Assembly (NCBI RefSeq): GCF_030272615.1
Contig: NC_081411.1
Location: 42,397,140 to 42,461,139 of the forward strand
Length of the DNA stretch: 64,000 nucleotides
Source of the DNA: Cryptomeria japonica
Taxonomy: Eukaryota; Streptophyta; Pinopsida; Cupressales; Cupressaceae
Direction: 5' to 3'
Each line of letters starts with the position of its first letter. The stretch's first letter is position 1. Of the stretch, positions 45,978-57,395 are shown one piece after another. The position numbers and the translations under genes were made by a program. A model generated the notes under the pieces. The model saw only the letters and a list, made by a program, of their open reading frames with translations. It searched no databases and was not told where the DNA came from.

Positions 45978-47129
45978 ATGGCTATAGAGAAGCAACTTGA
46001 GATGGCACTTGAGGATTATGATGCTGAAAGGTTGAAGAACTTAAAGCTACAAGATGAATTCGTTGATGCTAATGAATTCATTCTTGTTTTGCAAGAAAGG
46101 TTGTCATCTGCTTAAGCTAGGAGGAAGGAACTTTTGCAAAACCAGGATGATGAAGAGAAAAATGCACTTAAGGAACAATGTCAGAAGTTGAGTCAAGCAA
46201 ACATGCTCATGAAGAATGAAATGCAAGACCTAACTATGAGGGTGTCAAAAGAAATTGAGGACAGAAAGAAGAAGGAAGAAAATCTTGTTGTATCTCCGTA
46301 GAACAAATTTGAAGAATGTGGCAGATTGACTCATGAGAATGATATGTTGAAAACTGATTTGGTACAATCCTGGAATAATGAACAAGAACTTGAAAGACAA
46401 ATAGTGGTTCTGAGAAATGATTTGACTACTGCAAGTGAGTATAAAGAAAAATTCAAGATTAGTGTTGCACAATTGGATGATTTATTGAAAAGAAAAAGGT
46501 GGAATGAAAATTCTAGAGGATTTGGATTTGAACAAGGTGAAAGCTCCGGTACTGCAAATGAAGGTCAGAAAACTGGTATCTAGAACTCATCAGAGAAGAG
46601 GAAACTAGTAAGGCAATATAATGCTTACAAATTCAATGGTAGATGCTTTGTTTGTAATAAATTTAGCCATATGGCTAAATAATGTAGATATAGAGCAAAT
46701 CAAAACTACAATTCAGTTCCCGATCAATGCACAAATTGCAAGAAATATGGTCATAAGTTAGAATAGTGTAGAATGAATGTTAAGTGTCATGCATGTGGAA
46801 AGTTTGGACATTTGGCTAACCAATGTAGATCAAGGAATGACACTAGATATGGCAAATAAATTCAAAAGATCAAAGTTACATGTTATGCATGTAACAAAAT
46901 ATGTCATATTGCTAAGTATTGCAGAAGAAAGACTTAACCGGTCAGCAATGATAGAGCAAATAGGAAAGGAAAGAAAAAGGTAGATGAATTACAATAAGAT
47001 CATACCAAGAGATGGGTTAGAAAGTTTGAAGAACCAAGTGGAGATGCAACCACACCGGTAACTACACCAATAACTCCACTGGTAGAATAGAGCATTCCTG
47101 CACCAACAGGAAATTCAACTGGTAACTAA
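45978..47129 (+). pseudogene. gag: Gag-like coiled-coil protein with zinc knuckles, element A
   Basis: One frame of 383 codons runs from the ATG at 45978 to TAA 47127-47129 with no frameshift. It has nine in-frame stops at 46113, 46299, 46581, 46680, 46764, 46857, 46935, 46995 and 47088. All are TAA or TAG, several in places where relatives have Gln (for example before the last Cys of a knuckle). The first ~200 codons are a coiled coil. Knuckles include CFVCNKFSHMAK-stop-C, CTNCKKYGHKLE-stop-C, CHACGKFGHLANQC and CYACNKICHIAKYC. A Thr/Pro tail ends the protein. Its order and spacing before ORF2 equal those of B and C. Confidence 0.85.
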
Positions 47130-47496
47130 GGCATACGCCTTAGGGGTTGGAAAATTCATTGCAAATCTTGCTTATTCCCCAGAAGAGATTTGGAAAGAGA
47201 TTTGGAGAGTTATATTAATCATTGATGGAGGTTTATGCAGCATAAAACTATGAAACCGACATCCGATAGGGCACTGGTAAGCATTTATGACAATGGAGAA
47301 TTACGGTTTACTCACTGATAAAAGGAAAAAATGGACCCATTTTCACTCACCCAGCACTCGAGAAAACCAGAGCGAAGAAAAGGCGAATCATAGGCAATCA
47401 AAAGTGAGCAATTGTATTCTAAAGAATTTCCAACAGTGTTCTGAGAAGTGTTCAAGATCTTTCAATCAACAATTGTTATCCAGGTATTTATTTGAA
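47130..47496. other. Spacer between gag-like gene and ORF2 of A
   Basis: 367 bp with no independent gene. The ORF2 frame is open back to an ATG at 47287, but the family start is better placed at 47497. Confidence 0.6.
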
Positions 47497-50400
47497 ATGG
47501 CATCCAGATCATCATCTGCTCCTACTTTCATTGTGAATCCCACTTTTGTTGAGGTCAAGGATAGGCTTAGACCTATTTTCAAGGAGGTTCCTCAAATAGC
47601 AAGGAAGGAAGACTCTTCTGGCACATTTTCGAGGGTTCTTGATGGCATAGTTTATGTGGAAGATGTCAGGGCTTATATTCACTACACCTTGGAGGATTTA
47701 GGCACTGAGGAAATCAAGGGTATGTATCAATTTGTGATACAAGGAAGCTCCGAAACAATCAAGCCAGAATATCAAATCATTGAAAATCTAGGGTTAACTG
47801 AAATCTTGTATATACCAGAATTTGAGGAGGAAATGGTCAAATATGTTCTAAGAAGGGTCCATAATGAATTCATCTGGCTAGACCAGCCTCACATGATCAC
47901 CAAAGAAGAAATTCAGGCAGTCATCTATTTACCTAAAGTCAGGCAGGAACCTAGAAAGAAGATCTCCAACACTGAGGTTGAAAAGCTCACCGGTGCAACC
48001 CATGATGGAAGGTCAATGAGGATCAGCACCATCAAAGATACAGATGGAAAATTTTCCAGCATGATCATCACCTACAAGGTAACACAATCAAGTAAATTAA
48101 ACTTTGTTGCCAGTTCATGTATCCATGCTGCATATCAGATGATAAAGAATAATGGTAAATATGATTTGTGTGAATGGCTAAGAAATGAATTGATGACAAA
48201 TCGTTGCAAAATCAAAGGTGTTAAGAAAGGGACATTTCGGTTTGGCAACCTTATTGTCTGTTTGATGTTGTACTTCATGAATGAGCTACTGGGTTTGGGA
48301 AAGAAACGATGGGCTCATGACATACTGATAAGCATGCATTTTAGAGATGCAATCACCAATCTTGGAAGCAATATGGATGAGAAGCTATGGGGATTCCTTA
48401 AAACTTTCCAAAAGAACATGAAAATGAGGGAGAGAATCTACAAACACATTGTGGAGAAATATTCCACTAAAATTTTATTCATGGTAAAAATAGATGAGAC
48501 TCTCATGGAAGCAGTGGAACCAAGAACAATATGGGTCACTAAACTAGGCTATGAAGTTGATGACAACATCTTGGAACTATATGCTAAAATGCTGCTTGAT
48601 GCTCCTTTGGATGACAAGACTGAACACTTTGGTACTGCAGAGGAGAAGGCACTTGAAGTTAAAATTGGCTTGAATAAGAAAAGGAGGGAAAATAAAATAG
48701 ACAAAATGTCTGCATTCATTCAAAATGTAATCCACAGGATAGATACAAAACTAGCTTTTGGATCTAAACTGGTAGATCAACCGACAGTAAAGAGGCATGA
48801 GACTTTCATATCTCCTATCACTTCTAACTCTGATACAAAGGATAATCAACCTCTTGCATTCAAAAGGGTACAGAGGAAGAAAGTTGACAAGCCTCTGGTA
48901 GAAGAGAAGAAGGTGGAACCAAGGAGGAAGCTAGTAAGAAAGGTAACAAAGCCTACTGCACCCACACCTTTGGAAAGGAAACCTACTCAGAAGAGGAAGC
49001 CAACTCCATCCGCTCCTGCAACCCCCAACAAGAAGAAGAAAAAGAGCAAGATAGATGAAGCAATTGAAACCAGTAATGTTACCATCATCTCCCCAATTAC
49101 TTGTGCAAAATTGATTGATGAGGTTACTAAAGATGGAATTTTGAAGAATGTATCAAATTTGTATGAGCATTTAGATGACAATGAGCAAAATGAAATGGAA
49201 GAAGCAATTTTGTTATACTTAGACGTATATAAGAAGGATTTGGTAGAGATTTTGAAGGAAATTCCTTTATCCTTGTATAATAAGTTAGATGTAAGAAGAT
49301 TAGATGCATTTAAGAGAGACAAAGAGATTAAAGAAGTTGAACTTTTGAGTATTTGTGGTTCTATAAATAATGAGGAAATGAAAAGATGTATAGAAGTAGC
49401 AAATAGAACAATCTTTAGCAACAAACCTTGGCAAATAAGCTTAATGATGGGTAGAGTTAATGAAATAATAAATGAGACTAGAGAAGGTTGGGATAAATTT
49501 TTCCAAAAAAATCCCAACTTCCTTACTTCTCAAGAAGAATTTGCTAAGGCAACAACTCCCACTATTCCAGACAGATCCAAGGGGAAAGGAATTTTGGGAA
49601 GTTCAGATCAAATTTTGAATGAACCGGTAGATAATAAGAGTGTATAGACTCCATCAACAGTTAAAATTAATGAGAGTGTACAAGTTAAACTGACAAAGAC
49701 AACATTTGTATAGACTGAGCAAGGTAATGTTGATAATGTATAGGATACAGATAATATTGTGGATAATGATCCATCGATAGTAACAGATACTGCACCAAGT
49801 GGTGAAGCCACCAGTGCAAAAGAGGATGAGATAAGGGATACACCAAGAAAAGATAAGGAAAAGGAAAAGGAGACTGATAAAACACCCAGTACTATACCGA
49901 CAGTTCATTCCTCAGCAAAATTTTTGGCAATTGATACTTCTCAAGTTGAGAAGAAATCCATTATAGAGATGAGTCCCAGAGAGCTAATGATGATGGATGC
50001 TCAAAAGCTAATGAAGGAAGGATTTGCAGACAAAGGAATAATAGATCAGTCAATAACAATTTTGCACAGACTGATTCCAGAATGTATGATTGAAAATGAA
50101 GCAAGCCCTTTTGACAAACTTCAGGTACTGACAGAGCATATCTCTAAAAACTTTCAATCATTGTAGAAGATTTTCAATCGACAAGCACTTGAAAGATTTA
50201 CTTTGGCTAAGAAAACCTCTTTTGACTAGATTATTGAGACAGAAAAGAGGAAGATTGAAGAGAAACTTATACTTATTAAAAATTCTTTGAAACAATGCAC
50301 TAACATCTATAGGGTCTATTGTAATATAGAAATTATTACAACAAATATAGATAAGAGAATAAAAGAGTTAGAAGAAAATATTGCTAATATTGGTAATTCT

Positions 50401-50715
50401 TTTGATGGACAAATTTTCACATTGGAGAACCAAATTTTTTCTTATGAAAAGGAAAGAGATAAGATCATTCAGAGAGAAAGGAGTCTTAGAGGTTTGGTGA
50501 GTCTAAGATTGGATTCAATTGGTGTACATAAGAGGGAATGCATGGATATGCTTGCGAAGCCCACACGTACATAAGTCACTAAGAAAGAATCACTAGCACA
50601 TTTACTGAGTGGACTTGTATCCATATCTGAAACATTGAAAACCAGCTGGGATACCTACATAGAGTTAATAGAGAAAGCTTATATGGAAATCTTTAAATTG
50701 GTCAAGATTCGGTAA
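47497..50715 (+). pseudogene. ORF2 of element A, unknown function, ~1,072 codons
   Basis: The ATG at 47497 (MASRSSSAP) is preferred over the one at 47287 because the extra 70 codons have no family support. The frame is uninterrupted for 716 codons. It then continues through six in-frame stops (49645, 49711, 49741, 50164, 50227 TAG; 50572 TAA) to TAA 50713-50715 without a frameshift. The N-terminal half aligns with B and C: RVHNE, DGRSM, DLC, RFG, VEKY, AVEPR, LGYE. A basic Lys/Pro/Thr region lies at about 48770-49060. The C-terminal half is acidic and helical, with a block like the second conserved block of B and G. No catalytic motif is recognised. It occupies the place where pol would be. 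Confidence 0.82.
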
Positions 50716-50997
50716 AATAATATGTAATTATTCATTCTTTTGCACAAATTCCTAACAATTATTTCAATTCTTTCACCGGTCTTTGGCATTGATGCCAAAG
50801 GGGGAGGATATGTATGTGAAAAATGCAATATAAAGGAAAGTATGTATATAATCCTAGGGGGATGATATCAGTTAGAGAGTATATGAATCAAATGGTCAAT
50901 CAACTCAGGGGGAGCATGTTTTAGTTTAAGTTTCAGTTGAACCAGTAGGGAATTCATTTTTCATATGAGTGTTGCCATCAATGCCAAAGTGGGAGAT
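50716..50997 (+). other. 3' untranslated part of A with hairpin and several PPT-like tracts
   Basis: CTTTGGCAT-TG-ATGCCAAAG at 50781-50800 is a perfect 9-bp inverted repeat. It is followed at once by GGGGGAGGAT. Further G-rich tracts lie near 50858 and 50908. The PPT AAAGTGGGAGATT at 50986-50998 abuts the 3' LTR. Confidence 0.8.
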
Positions 50998-51915
50998 TGT
51001 TGGCAATTGACACTCATTGGATTTATATGTTGTCATTGATGGAAACAAGAATTTGTAGAAGGCATATACTAGCAGATATCGACATTGGAGGCACACACCA
51101 ACATATACCGGCATTGGAGTAATTAGGGTTGGCACCGACACCGACATCCAACACTTCAATGAAGCCGACATCAGTCTGGGATCCGAAAATTTTTATTTGT
51201 AAAATCATTCTTTAATTATTTTATAGAGTCGACATTAAATATATTTTGTAATGTTTTGTAAGCCGACATAAGGCATATTATTTGTAAAGGGTATATAAGT
51301 CAGTTTGTTAGGTCATTTTGATAGAGGACAAGTAAATAACAATGTGGAGAAGATAGGTGATGTGAAGGATATGTATGTAGATCATTTGTGTGTGAAATTA
51401 ATATCATTGAAATGATCAGTAGATGGTTTATAAATCATTCTTAGAGAAAAGGGGATACCGGTAAAAGGGTTTAGGGTTTATGAACCGGTACAGAACAAAG
51501 CTATAACCATAACTCTTTTTGGCATTGCAGATGCATTTTGTGAGTTCATCTTTATTGTTTTATCTTAGCAGAAGCCTGTAGTTAGTGATACTCTTTTGTA
51601 TTGAGTAGTGTGCTCTAGGCAGTGTGCCTTCCCACATGTGTAGGCCCCCATACTATGTAATATCTTTCATATGGCCTGTATTGATATTGTGGGTCACAAA
51701 TCCCACCGTGGTTTTTCCTCTTTGAGGTTTTTCACGTATAAAATTTTGTGTGTTATGGTGTTCGTTCATGTGGCTGGTTTATTCACTTCATGTTATATGT
51801 TTCTTCATTTATTGGTTTATATTTGTATGTAGTAATAAGGTAAAATCTTATATTACCGACATAACACTAATTCAACCCCCCCCTTCAGTGTTCTTGGATT
51901 CCTTCTATTCCAACA
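50998..51915 (+). repeat. 3' LTR of A
   Basis: This 918-bp LTR has TGTTGGCAATTG...TTCCAACA ends and is followed by the AAACC target duplication. It is the intact partner of the split 5' LTR. Confidence 0.93.
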
Positions 51916-51920
51916 AAACC

Positions 51921-53503
51921 TCATGTTGGTGTTCCCACCTCCAAAATAGCTATGATGATGAAAAGGAGTGTGCATTCTATGGAGGATAGAGACAAGAAAA
52001 TAATGAAATTAAATTATTAAACCTTATGTCTAAAACACTCTCATGGAGTTTCACATAAAGTTAGTAATGTAATTCTCTTAATGGAAGTTCTACAAGTGTT
52101 AATTCAAGAACATGATAAACATAAATTATGAAAAACATTAAATCATACTTGAATGTAGAGTGTTGTAGGCTATTGATTCTTAAACATGAATTGGAGTAGA
52201 ATGCAAATTGATTTATTTTTGTAACCTCTTAAACTTTTTAAATGGTAAAATAAGTTATTTACATAGAGATCACAATGTATTTTTGGTAAAAAATTTGACA
52301 TAAAATGGTAAGTGCAAAGATCAAGAGCAAATTTAAAATGTGAAGACCGACACTTGCAACACATTTTTTTCCAGAGATTTTAGGTAGCACTAAGGATATA
52401 GGTGCCTATCCCTCCCAAAATCACCTCTCCAAAATAGAAATATGAGTATTAATATTTTTGATATTAGATTTGGTCATTTTTAGCATTTTATGACAGTTAA
52501 ATTATGGGATTAACAATGAAGTTTTATATTGGAATAGGCCCCAAATTGACTTAAAATGAAATAGGAGAAAGAACACTAATTTAGGCACCAAATAGAGTGT
52601 GAAATTGTAAAGTGATACAATTTACAACAATACAAGGATGTGACTAGGGGACAAGACTAAGGTATAGATATTAGATGAGGGGTATATGTGGGTGAAAGAT
52701 ATGAGTAAGGTGTGAATGATGGATATAATGGATCTCTTTTCAAAGGTAGAAATAGAATTAATAATGGGTAGACCTACTATTATTAATCAATGGCTTGTGC
52801 TTGGAGAAATATTGTCAGTGATAATGGCCTCAAGGGTATCAATTTCATACTTGTCATAGTCAACCTCATTTTTTATAATGATGAAATTCACTTAAGATCT
52901 ATCATGCTACCACTAAAGGTCAATGCATATTATTTTATCTACAAAAATATCCACTCAATATTTTCTAGGAGCTTATCTCTAATGGATTCATCTAACACCT
53001 AACACTACTACCAAAATGTAGTGCACTTTCACTTATCTAGAAGCACATTCAGTAAAGTGGTTTTCTCTCAATTTCAGGAGCATATTTTCTTGAATATTTA
53101 CGAATTCAATTGAGTATTCATGCATTAACATATCCAATAGCATTTATGTTGATCTTGAGGCACACTTTCTTAAGTTTCACACTTCCATTGATCCATAGAG
53201 TGTATTTTCTCATAGAATGTGCATGTCATGAAAATTAAAAAAACATCAAATTTTGACTAGTATACCTATGATGTGGGTCCCACTAGGTGTGATAGAGCTA
53301 TGTGCATGAATCTTGTGTTAGATTAAATGATAATTTCTATTAAAAGCAACTAATATAAAGATCAAACAAACACTCTAACTAGGAAAAAAGTATTTGAATG
53401 AACATGGAATTAAATGAAATAAAACTATGTCAAACTTCCTCTTGAGTAGGATATTTCCATTTGATTAATTTGATATGATCTTACTCAAAAGAAAATGGAG
53501 CGT
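51921..53503. other. AT-rich stretch without recognised genes
   Basis: It continues the DNA that element A interrupted at 37226. No supported coding region or RNA gene is seen. Confidence 0.5.
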
Positions 53504-53634
53504 GATGGTGTTAGGATATAATATTTTAAACACACATGCATATAGTAAATTTCCTACATAACCCATGAGAGAAAATCTTGCATGTAAGTTTACATAATCA
53601 CCACAATGAAAAGATAAAATAGACAAGACACAAG

Positions 53635-53707
53635 ATAACACAAGATGTATCTTGGGAAAACCCTCATGAGGGAAAAACAAATCCTCCAAAATCATCCATA
53701 CTCCATT
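53635..53707. repeat. 73-bp direct repeat, left copy
   Basis: It matches 56671-56743 with about three mismatches. Both copies belong to the LTR of H and flank insert G. Confidence 0.85.
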
Positions 53708-53724
53708 CATTGGGAAGAAATAGA

Positions 53725-55340
53725 TTTGATAATGTCAAGAAATGTTTTGATTCATTTGATGAAGATTAGAAGGAACAAATTGTTCAACAGGTAATCAACT
53801 ATTTATGTCAATATAATCGATTACCTCAAGATCTTAAAGATAATATTTTTGATTCTTTGTATTCTATTATTTAAAATAAGTGGTAAATTATTGTTGACAA
53901 AGACCAAGAAATTATTGATAATGTGTTCATTCAATATTTTCCTGAAATTTCAAAGAATGAATTAATTTCTTTACTTGACAAATACAAAGGGCAATTTATG
54001 TCTTAGGCAAGAAGATTAAAGCTAATGAATGAGAAAAGTCAATCTGTTGAAGTTGAGACTCATCAGATAGCTCGTAATATTCAATGAATGCAAAAGCATT
54101 TACAATATTTTAAAGATGAGCAAGTTGAACCTGAAGAACGACCAAAAATGGATGAGGAAAAAATTGTGCAAGTTGATGTTGTCTATCCTATCAGGACACA
54201 GGATGACACCACTTCTCAAAAGGTTATTCTTGTTGATGATATTCAAGATACTGTAGATATATCTGAAAACATTATTGCACCTAAGGTTACTAAGATCCTA
54301 ACAACTCAACTAAGAGTGGATATTCCACCCCTATCAGTAAAACCCCAACCGGTTTTACAGAACCCAAGGAAAAACTGTTGAACAAGTTGCTACACAAATC
54401 TCTGAACCGCCAAAGATGAAGGAACAAAAGGAAGAGGCAATTAAGATAGATAATTTTGTTCAACCGGTAAAAGAATTAGTCACACAGTAGACTGATGAAG
54501 ATGATGATGACTCATTAGGCATCACAGGGCCTATAGATGATGATAACATGAGTGCAACAGAATTAATGAAGATTGCAACTATCATACAATCTAGGGCACA
54601 TAAGAAGAGAATTAAAGAATAGAGAATGGAAGCTGAAACCATTCAAAATGTCATAGATGTTTTGACAAGTCTTCTACCAGAACTACTACAGGGCACTTGT
54701 CAACTCCCATTGGCAATCTTGGCCAGTTGGTTGCTGATGCATCTGACCAACTTAAGTCCCTAGAAGAAGCAGCGTAGACCTATGTTGAGAAAAGCTACAT
54801 GAAGAAGCATGGAGAATAGATCATGAAAGATATTGCTAGAGGAATCATTTCTCTCTCTCTTAATAGATTTGATAAGAAAATCTATTGAAACAGGAGGGAT
54901 AATTCTTGCATATACATCTAATGTTTCATTCTTTTATTCTAATATCAATCAAAGGAGAACTGAAACCGAAAAAGAACTAGCAAAGATATGTAATGCCTAT
55001 GTACCATTACAAGATTCAATTTTTTATTTTGTCAAATCTATGGATGATTTGTAAAATTGGTTAGACACCTATGATTGAGAATAGGCAAAAAGACTCCGAT
55101 CCCAGAAGGAGTTGAAGAATCTACTCAGACCCCAAGTGGACATGTTACAAAGAGCCTACAAGATTGCAGAAGAAATTTTGGCTACTCCTGAGACGTGTAT
55201 ACTTGATGCAATGGAAGAGTTTTGTACTCAAATTATGACCACAATTGAGATCACTGAGAACCTGCTAGAGACATGAGAACATGATTTTTCTCCATTGAAG
55301 AGTAGCTTCAGTGACATTTTTTCTGAGAATTGCAATGCAT
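53725..55340 (+). pseudogene. ORF2 fragment of element G
   Basis: From 53725 to 54381 one frame with several TAG, TAA and TGA stops encodes a block close to ORF2 of B (INYLCQYNR, NKW, IQYFPEIS). This is the second conserved block. A frameshift follows near 54380. The downstream pieces are acidic (DEDDDDSLG near 54500) and helical, as in the C-terminal half of A. The gene is clearly dead. No start is present because the element is truncated. Confidence 0.7.
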
Positions 55341-55603
55341 ACCTCTTGATTCAGATTTTCAAGTTTTTGTATATTTAAAAAATTTTGATACAAATTTTGC
55401 TATAAATATATATGTATTTTGCTTTTCAATTTGGCATTGTTGTCAAAGGGGGAGTAGAAATATGTATGTGTGTTGTGAAAATTTTGTATGTATTTTTAAG
55501 GGTGAGTAGGAGTAGAAATATATGTGTACACTTTTTGTAAGCACACTTAGTTGTATAGTTGCAAAATTTTCTAAGTGTTGCCATCAATGCCAAAGGGGGA
55601 GAT

Positions 55604-56669
55604 TGTTGGCTTGATGATGATTGTAATGAATGACTTCATATGTTGTCATTGATGGAACATGTACACACACATATGATCACATTATCTACGAGTGTTACTT
55701 CAAATTTATTTGTATTATATTGCTACAGGTATTGGAAGTTTTGCTTAGAGAGTATCAAACTGGTACATGGAGACAACCAATGTATATATTAAATATAGGA
55801 ATGACCCGACACCAACTTGAAGATCCACCAAAGATTATCAAAGGAGAAATGAAAGACAATCAGTTTACATGTTGATATGGTTAACTCCAACTGGTATTGA
55901 TGTTCCAACCGATATTTATTGATTGTGTGAGGAGTTATCCTAACCGACAATTTTTGGTGGTAATTTGTGATGAGTTATGTTTGATTGTCTAGATACACTG
56001 CACCTAGGGAATTCTAAATGTCTATATAATGACATATGATGAGATATGAGATATGTTGATTTGATGCGAAGATAGAAGTGTTAAGGTGTTGAGAGCATTG
56101 CAAAGTATGTTGGTAATGAAGTTTTGAAAGCGCAGAAAAGGATATATTTAAGCAAGTTGTGCTACTTCTAGATCACACCACCCGTTGTTTTCTAATCATT
56201 AAATAGTCAAATCCCCTAACCGGGTAAGCTCTAACAAGATTCACTGTACAAATCCTCTAACCAGGTGATCCATGAGTTTGGATTCAGAAATCCTCTACTG
56301 AGGTTACTCCTAACAGGGTACTACCTTTAATAGGGTATAGCTTTTAATAGAGCTTTGGGATCTTTAACATGATTCGCTCCTAGAAGAGCACTTTTGTAAG
56401 ACCTTAACAGGTCAGTTACCTATTACTGCAGTTAGTTAACTTGTGAGTCCCATCTCACCATGGTTTTTCCCATTTGGGTTTTCCATATATAAACACTTGT
56501 GTTATGGTGGATGTTTTACTTATTGTGAATGCTTTAATATCATTTTGAATAGCATGCATAATGTTTAACAAACTTGTTAAGTATATCTACTAGACAATGT
56601 TTAAAGTAGTATTGTTTTTGGTGTCATTGATTCACCCCCCCCACCTCTCAGTACTTTATAAGTCTATCA
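55604..56669 (+). repeat. 3' LTR of G
   Basis: TGTTGGCTTG follows the PPT AAAGGGGGAGAT. The end is placed at AGTCTATCA, where H sequence resumes. It shares the C-rich CACCTCTCAGTACT region near its end with LTRs of C and A. Confidence 0.7.
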
Positions 56670-56670
56670 A

Positions 56671-56743
56671 ATAACACAAGATATATCTTGGGAAAACCCT
56701 CATGAGGGAAAAATAAAGCCTCCAAAATCATCCATACTCCATT
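56671..56743. repeat. 73-bp direct repeat, right copy
   Basis: The partner of 53635-53707. Sequence of H continues from here to 57277. Confidence 0.85.
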
Positions 56744-57395
56744 ATATTAATCAACCATAAAGCATCATAGAGTTACAATGAATACCTCTGAACCATCAAG
56801 CCCTCCAATGCTTTCCCATGTTTCAAAGTATGAATCTACACATCCCATGCCATGCTTCACAAATACAAAACCTCCAAAGGACTTAATGCAATGGTATCCC
56901 AAAACCAACATCCAACCTTAACCACTAAATATGTGCTTTCTTTTATAGACAAAATCTCACACAAAAATAACTAGTGGTAGAGTAAAACCATGTGCTAACT
57001 ACCCCTTGACCCCACATTTAATATTGGGTACTAATTTTTCTCTTTTTAAATTCTTTTTCCCAATATTAAATAATTACAATATAATAATCCCAATGTTACA
57101 ATACAACTCATCAAGTGGCCCCGAGAATATTCCAAAGTAATCTCTACATGTTACACGTCCATGTGCAACATCAAATGAATAAATATTACATTACATGTCC
57201 ATGGAAAAATCACATAATAAATAAATATTACAATTACAACATTATTATGCAAAGAATACAACACCTATTTCCCAACAGATGGTGCTCCAAAATATAAATG
57301 AGTGAGATGATTAAAGTGGTTAAGAGCATTTATATGTAAGGAATCTAAGATGCAAAAAATGTTTCCTAATGCTAATCTACTGGGGGAGATATTGT

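Larger units (their letters stand above)
37232..51915 (+). mobile_element. Element A: non-autonomous LTR retrotransposon with gag-like gene and ORF2
   Basis: It is flanked by AAACC at 37227-37231 and 51916-51920. The 5' LTR is 37232-37310 plus 45068-45903, split by B; the 3' LTR is 50998-51915. Removing B and its target duplication leaves about 6.9 kb. After the initiator-Met PBS come a gag-like gene (45978-47129) and ORF2 (47497-50715). Several G-rich PPT-like tracts follow. There is no pol. The initiator-Met PBS, the GGGAGATTGTTGG junction and the extra upstream PPTs resemble SIRE/Maximus copia elements (inference), which would supply enzymes in trans. Confidence 0.9.
53708..56669 (+). mobile_element. 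Element G: 5'-truncated relative of A, B and C
   Basis: It keeps a decayed ORF2 middle and C-terminal part, two G-rich tracts (about 55447 and 55593) and one LTR (55604-56669). The 5' LTR, PBS and gag-like gene are missing. The left end is abrupt. It lies between two 73-bp copies of H sequence instead of a 5-bp duplication. Confidence 0.72.
53509..57277 (-). mobile_element. Element H: solo LTR, interrupted by G
   Basis: TGTTAGGATA at 53509 and TTTCCCAACA ending at 57277 are flanked by GATGG (53504-53508 and 57278-57282). Without the G insert and one copy of a 73-bp repeat, the LTR is about 730 bp. No internal coding region belongs to it, so it is a solo LTR. The minus orientation is suggested by an LTR motif (ACACAAGATGTATCTTGGG) placed as in other minus LTRs here. 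Confidence 0.75.

Noticed and set aside
47287-47496. Upstream start of ORF2 in A
   Set aside because: The 70 extra codons have no counterpart in B or C; the ATG at 47497 fits the family better.
45978-50715. Possible variant genetic code with TAA and TAG read as Gln
   Set aside because: B in the same window uses TAA as the normal stop of an intact gene, and F and B also have TGA stops in conserved positions. Decay by C-to-T change explains all cases.
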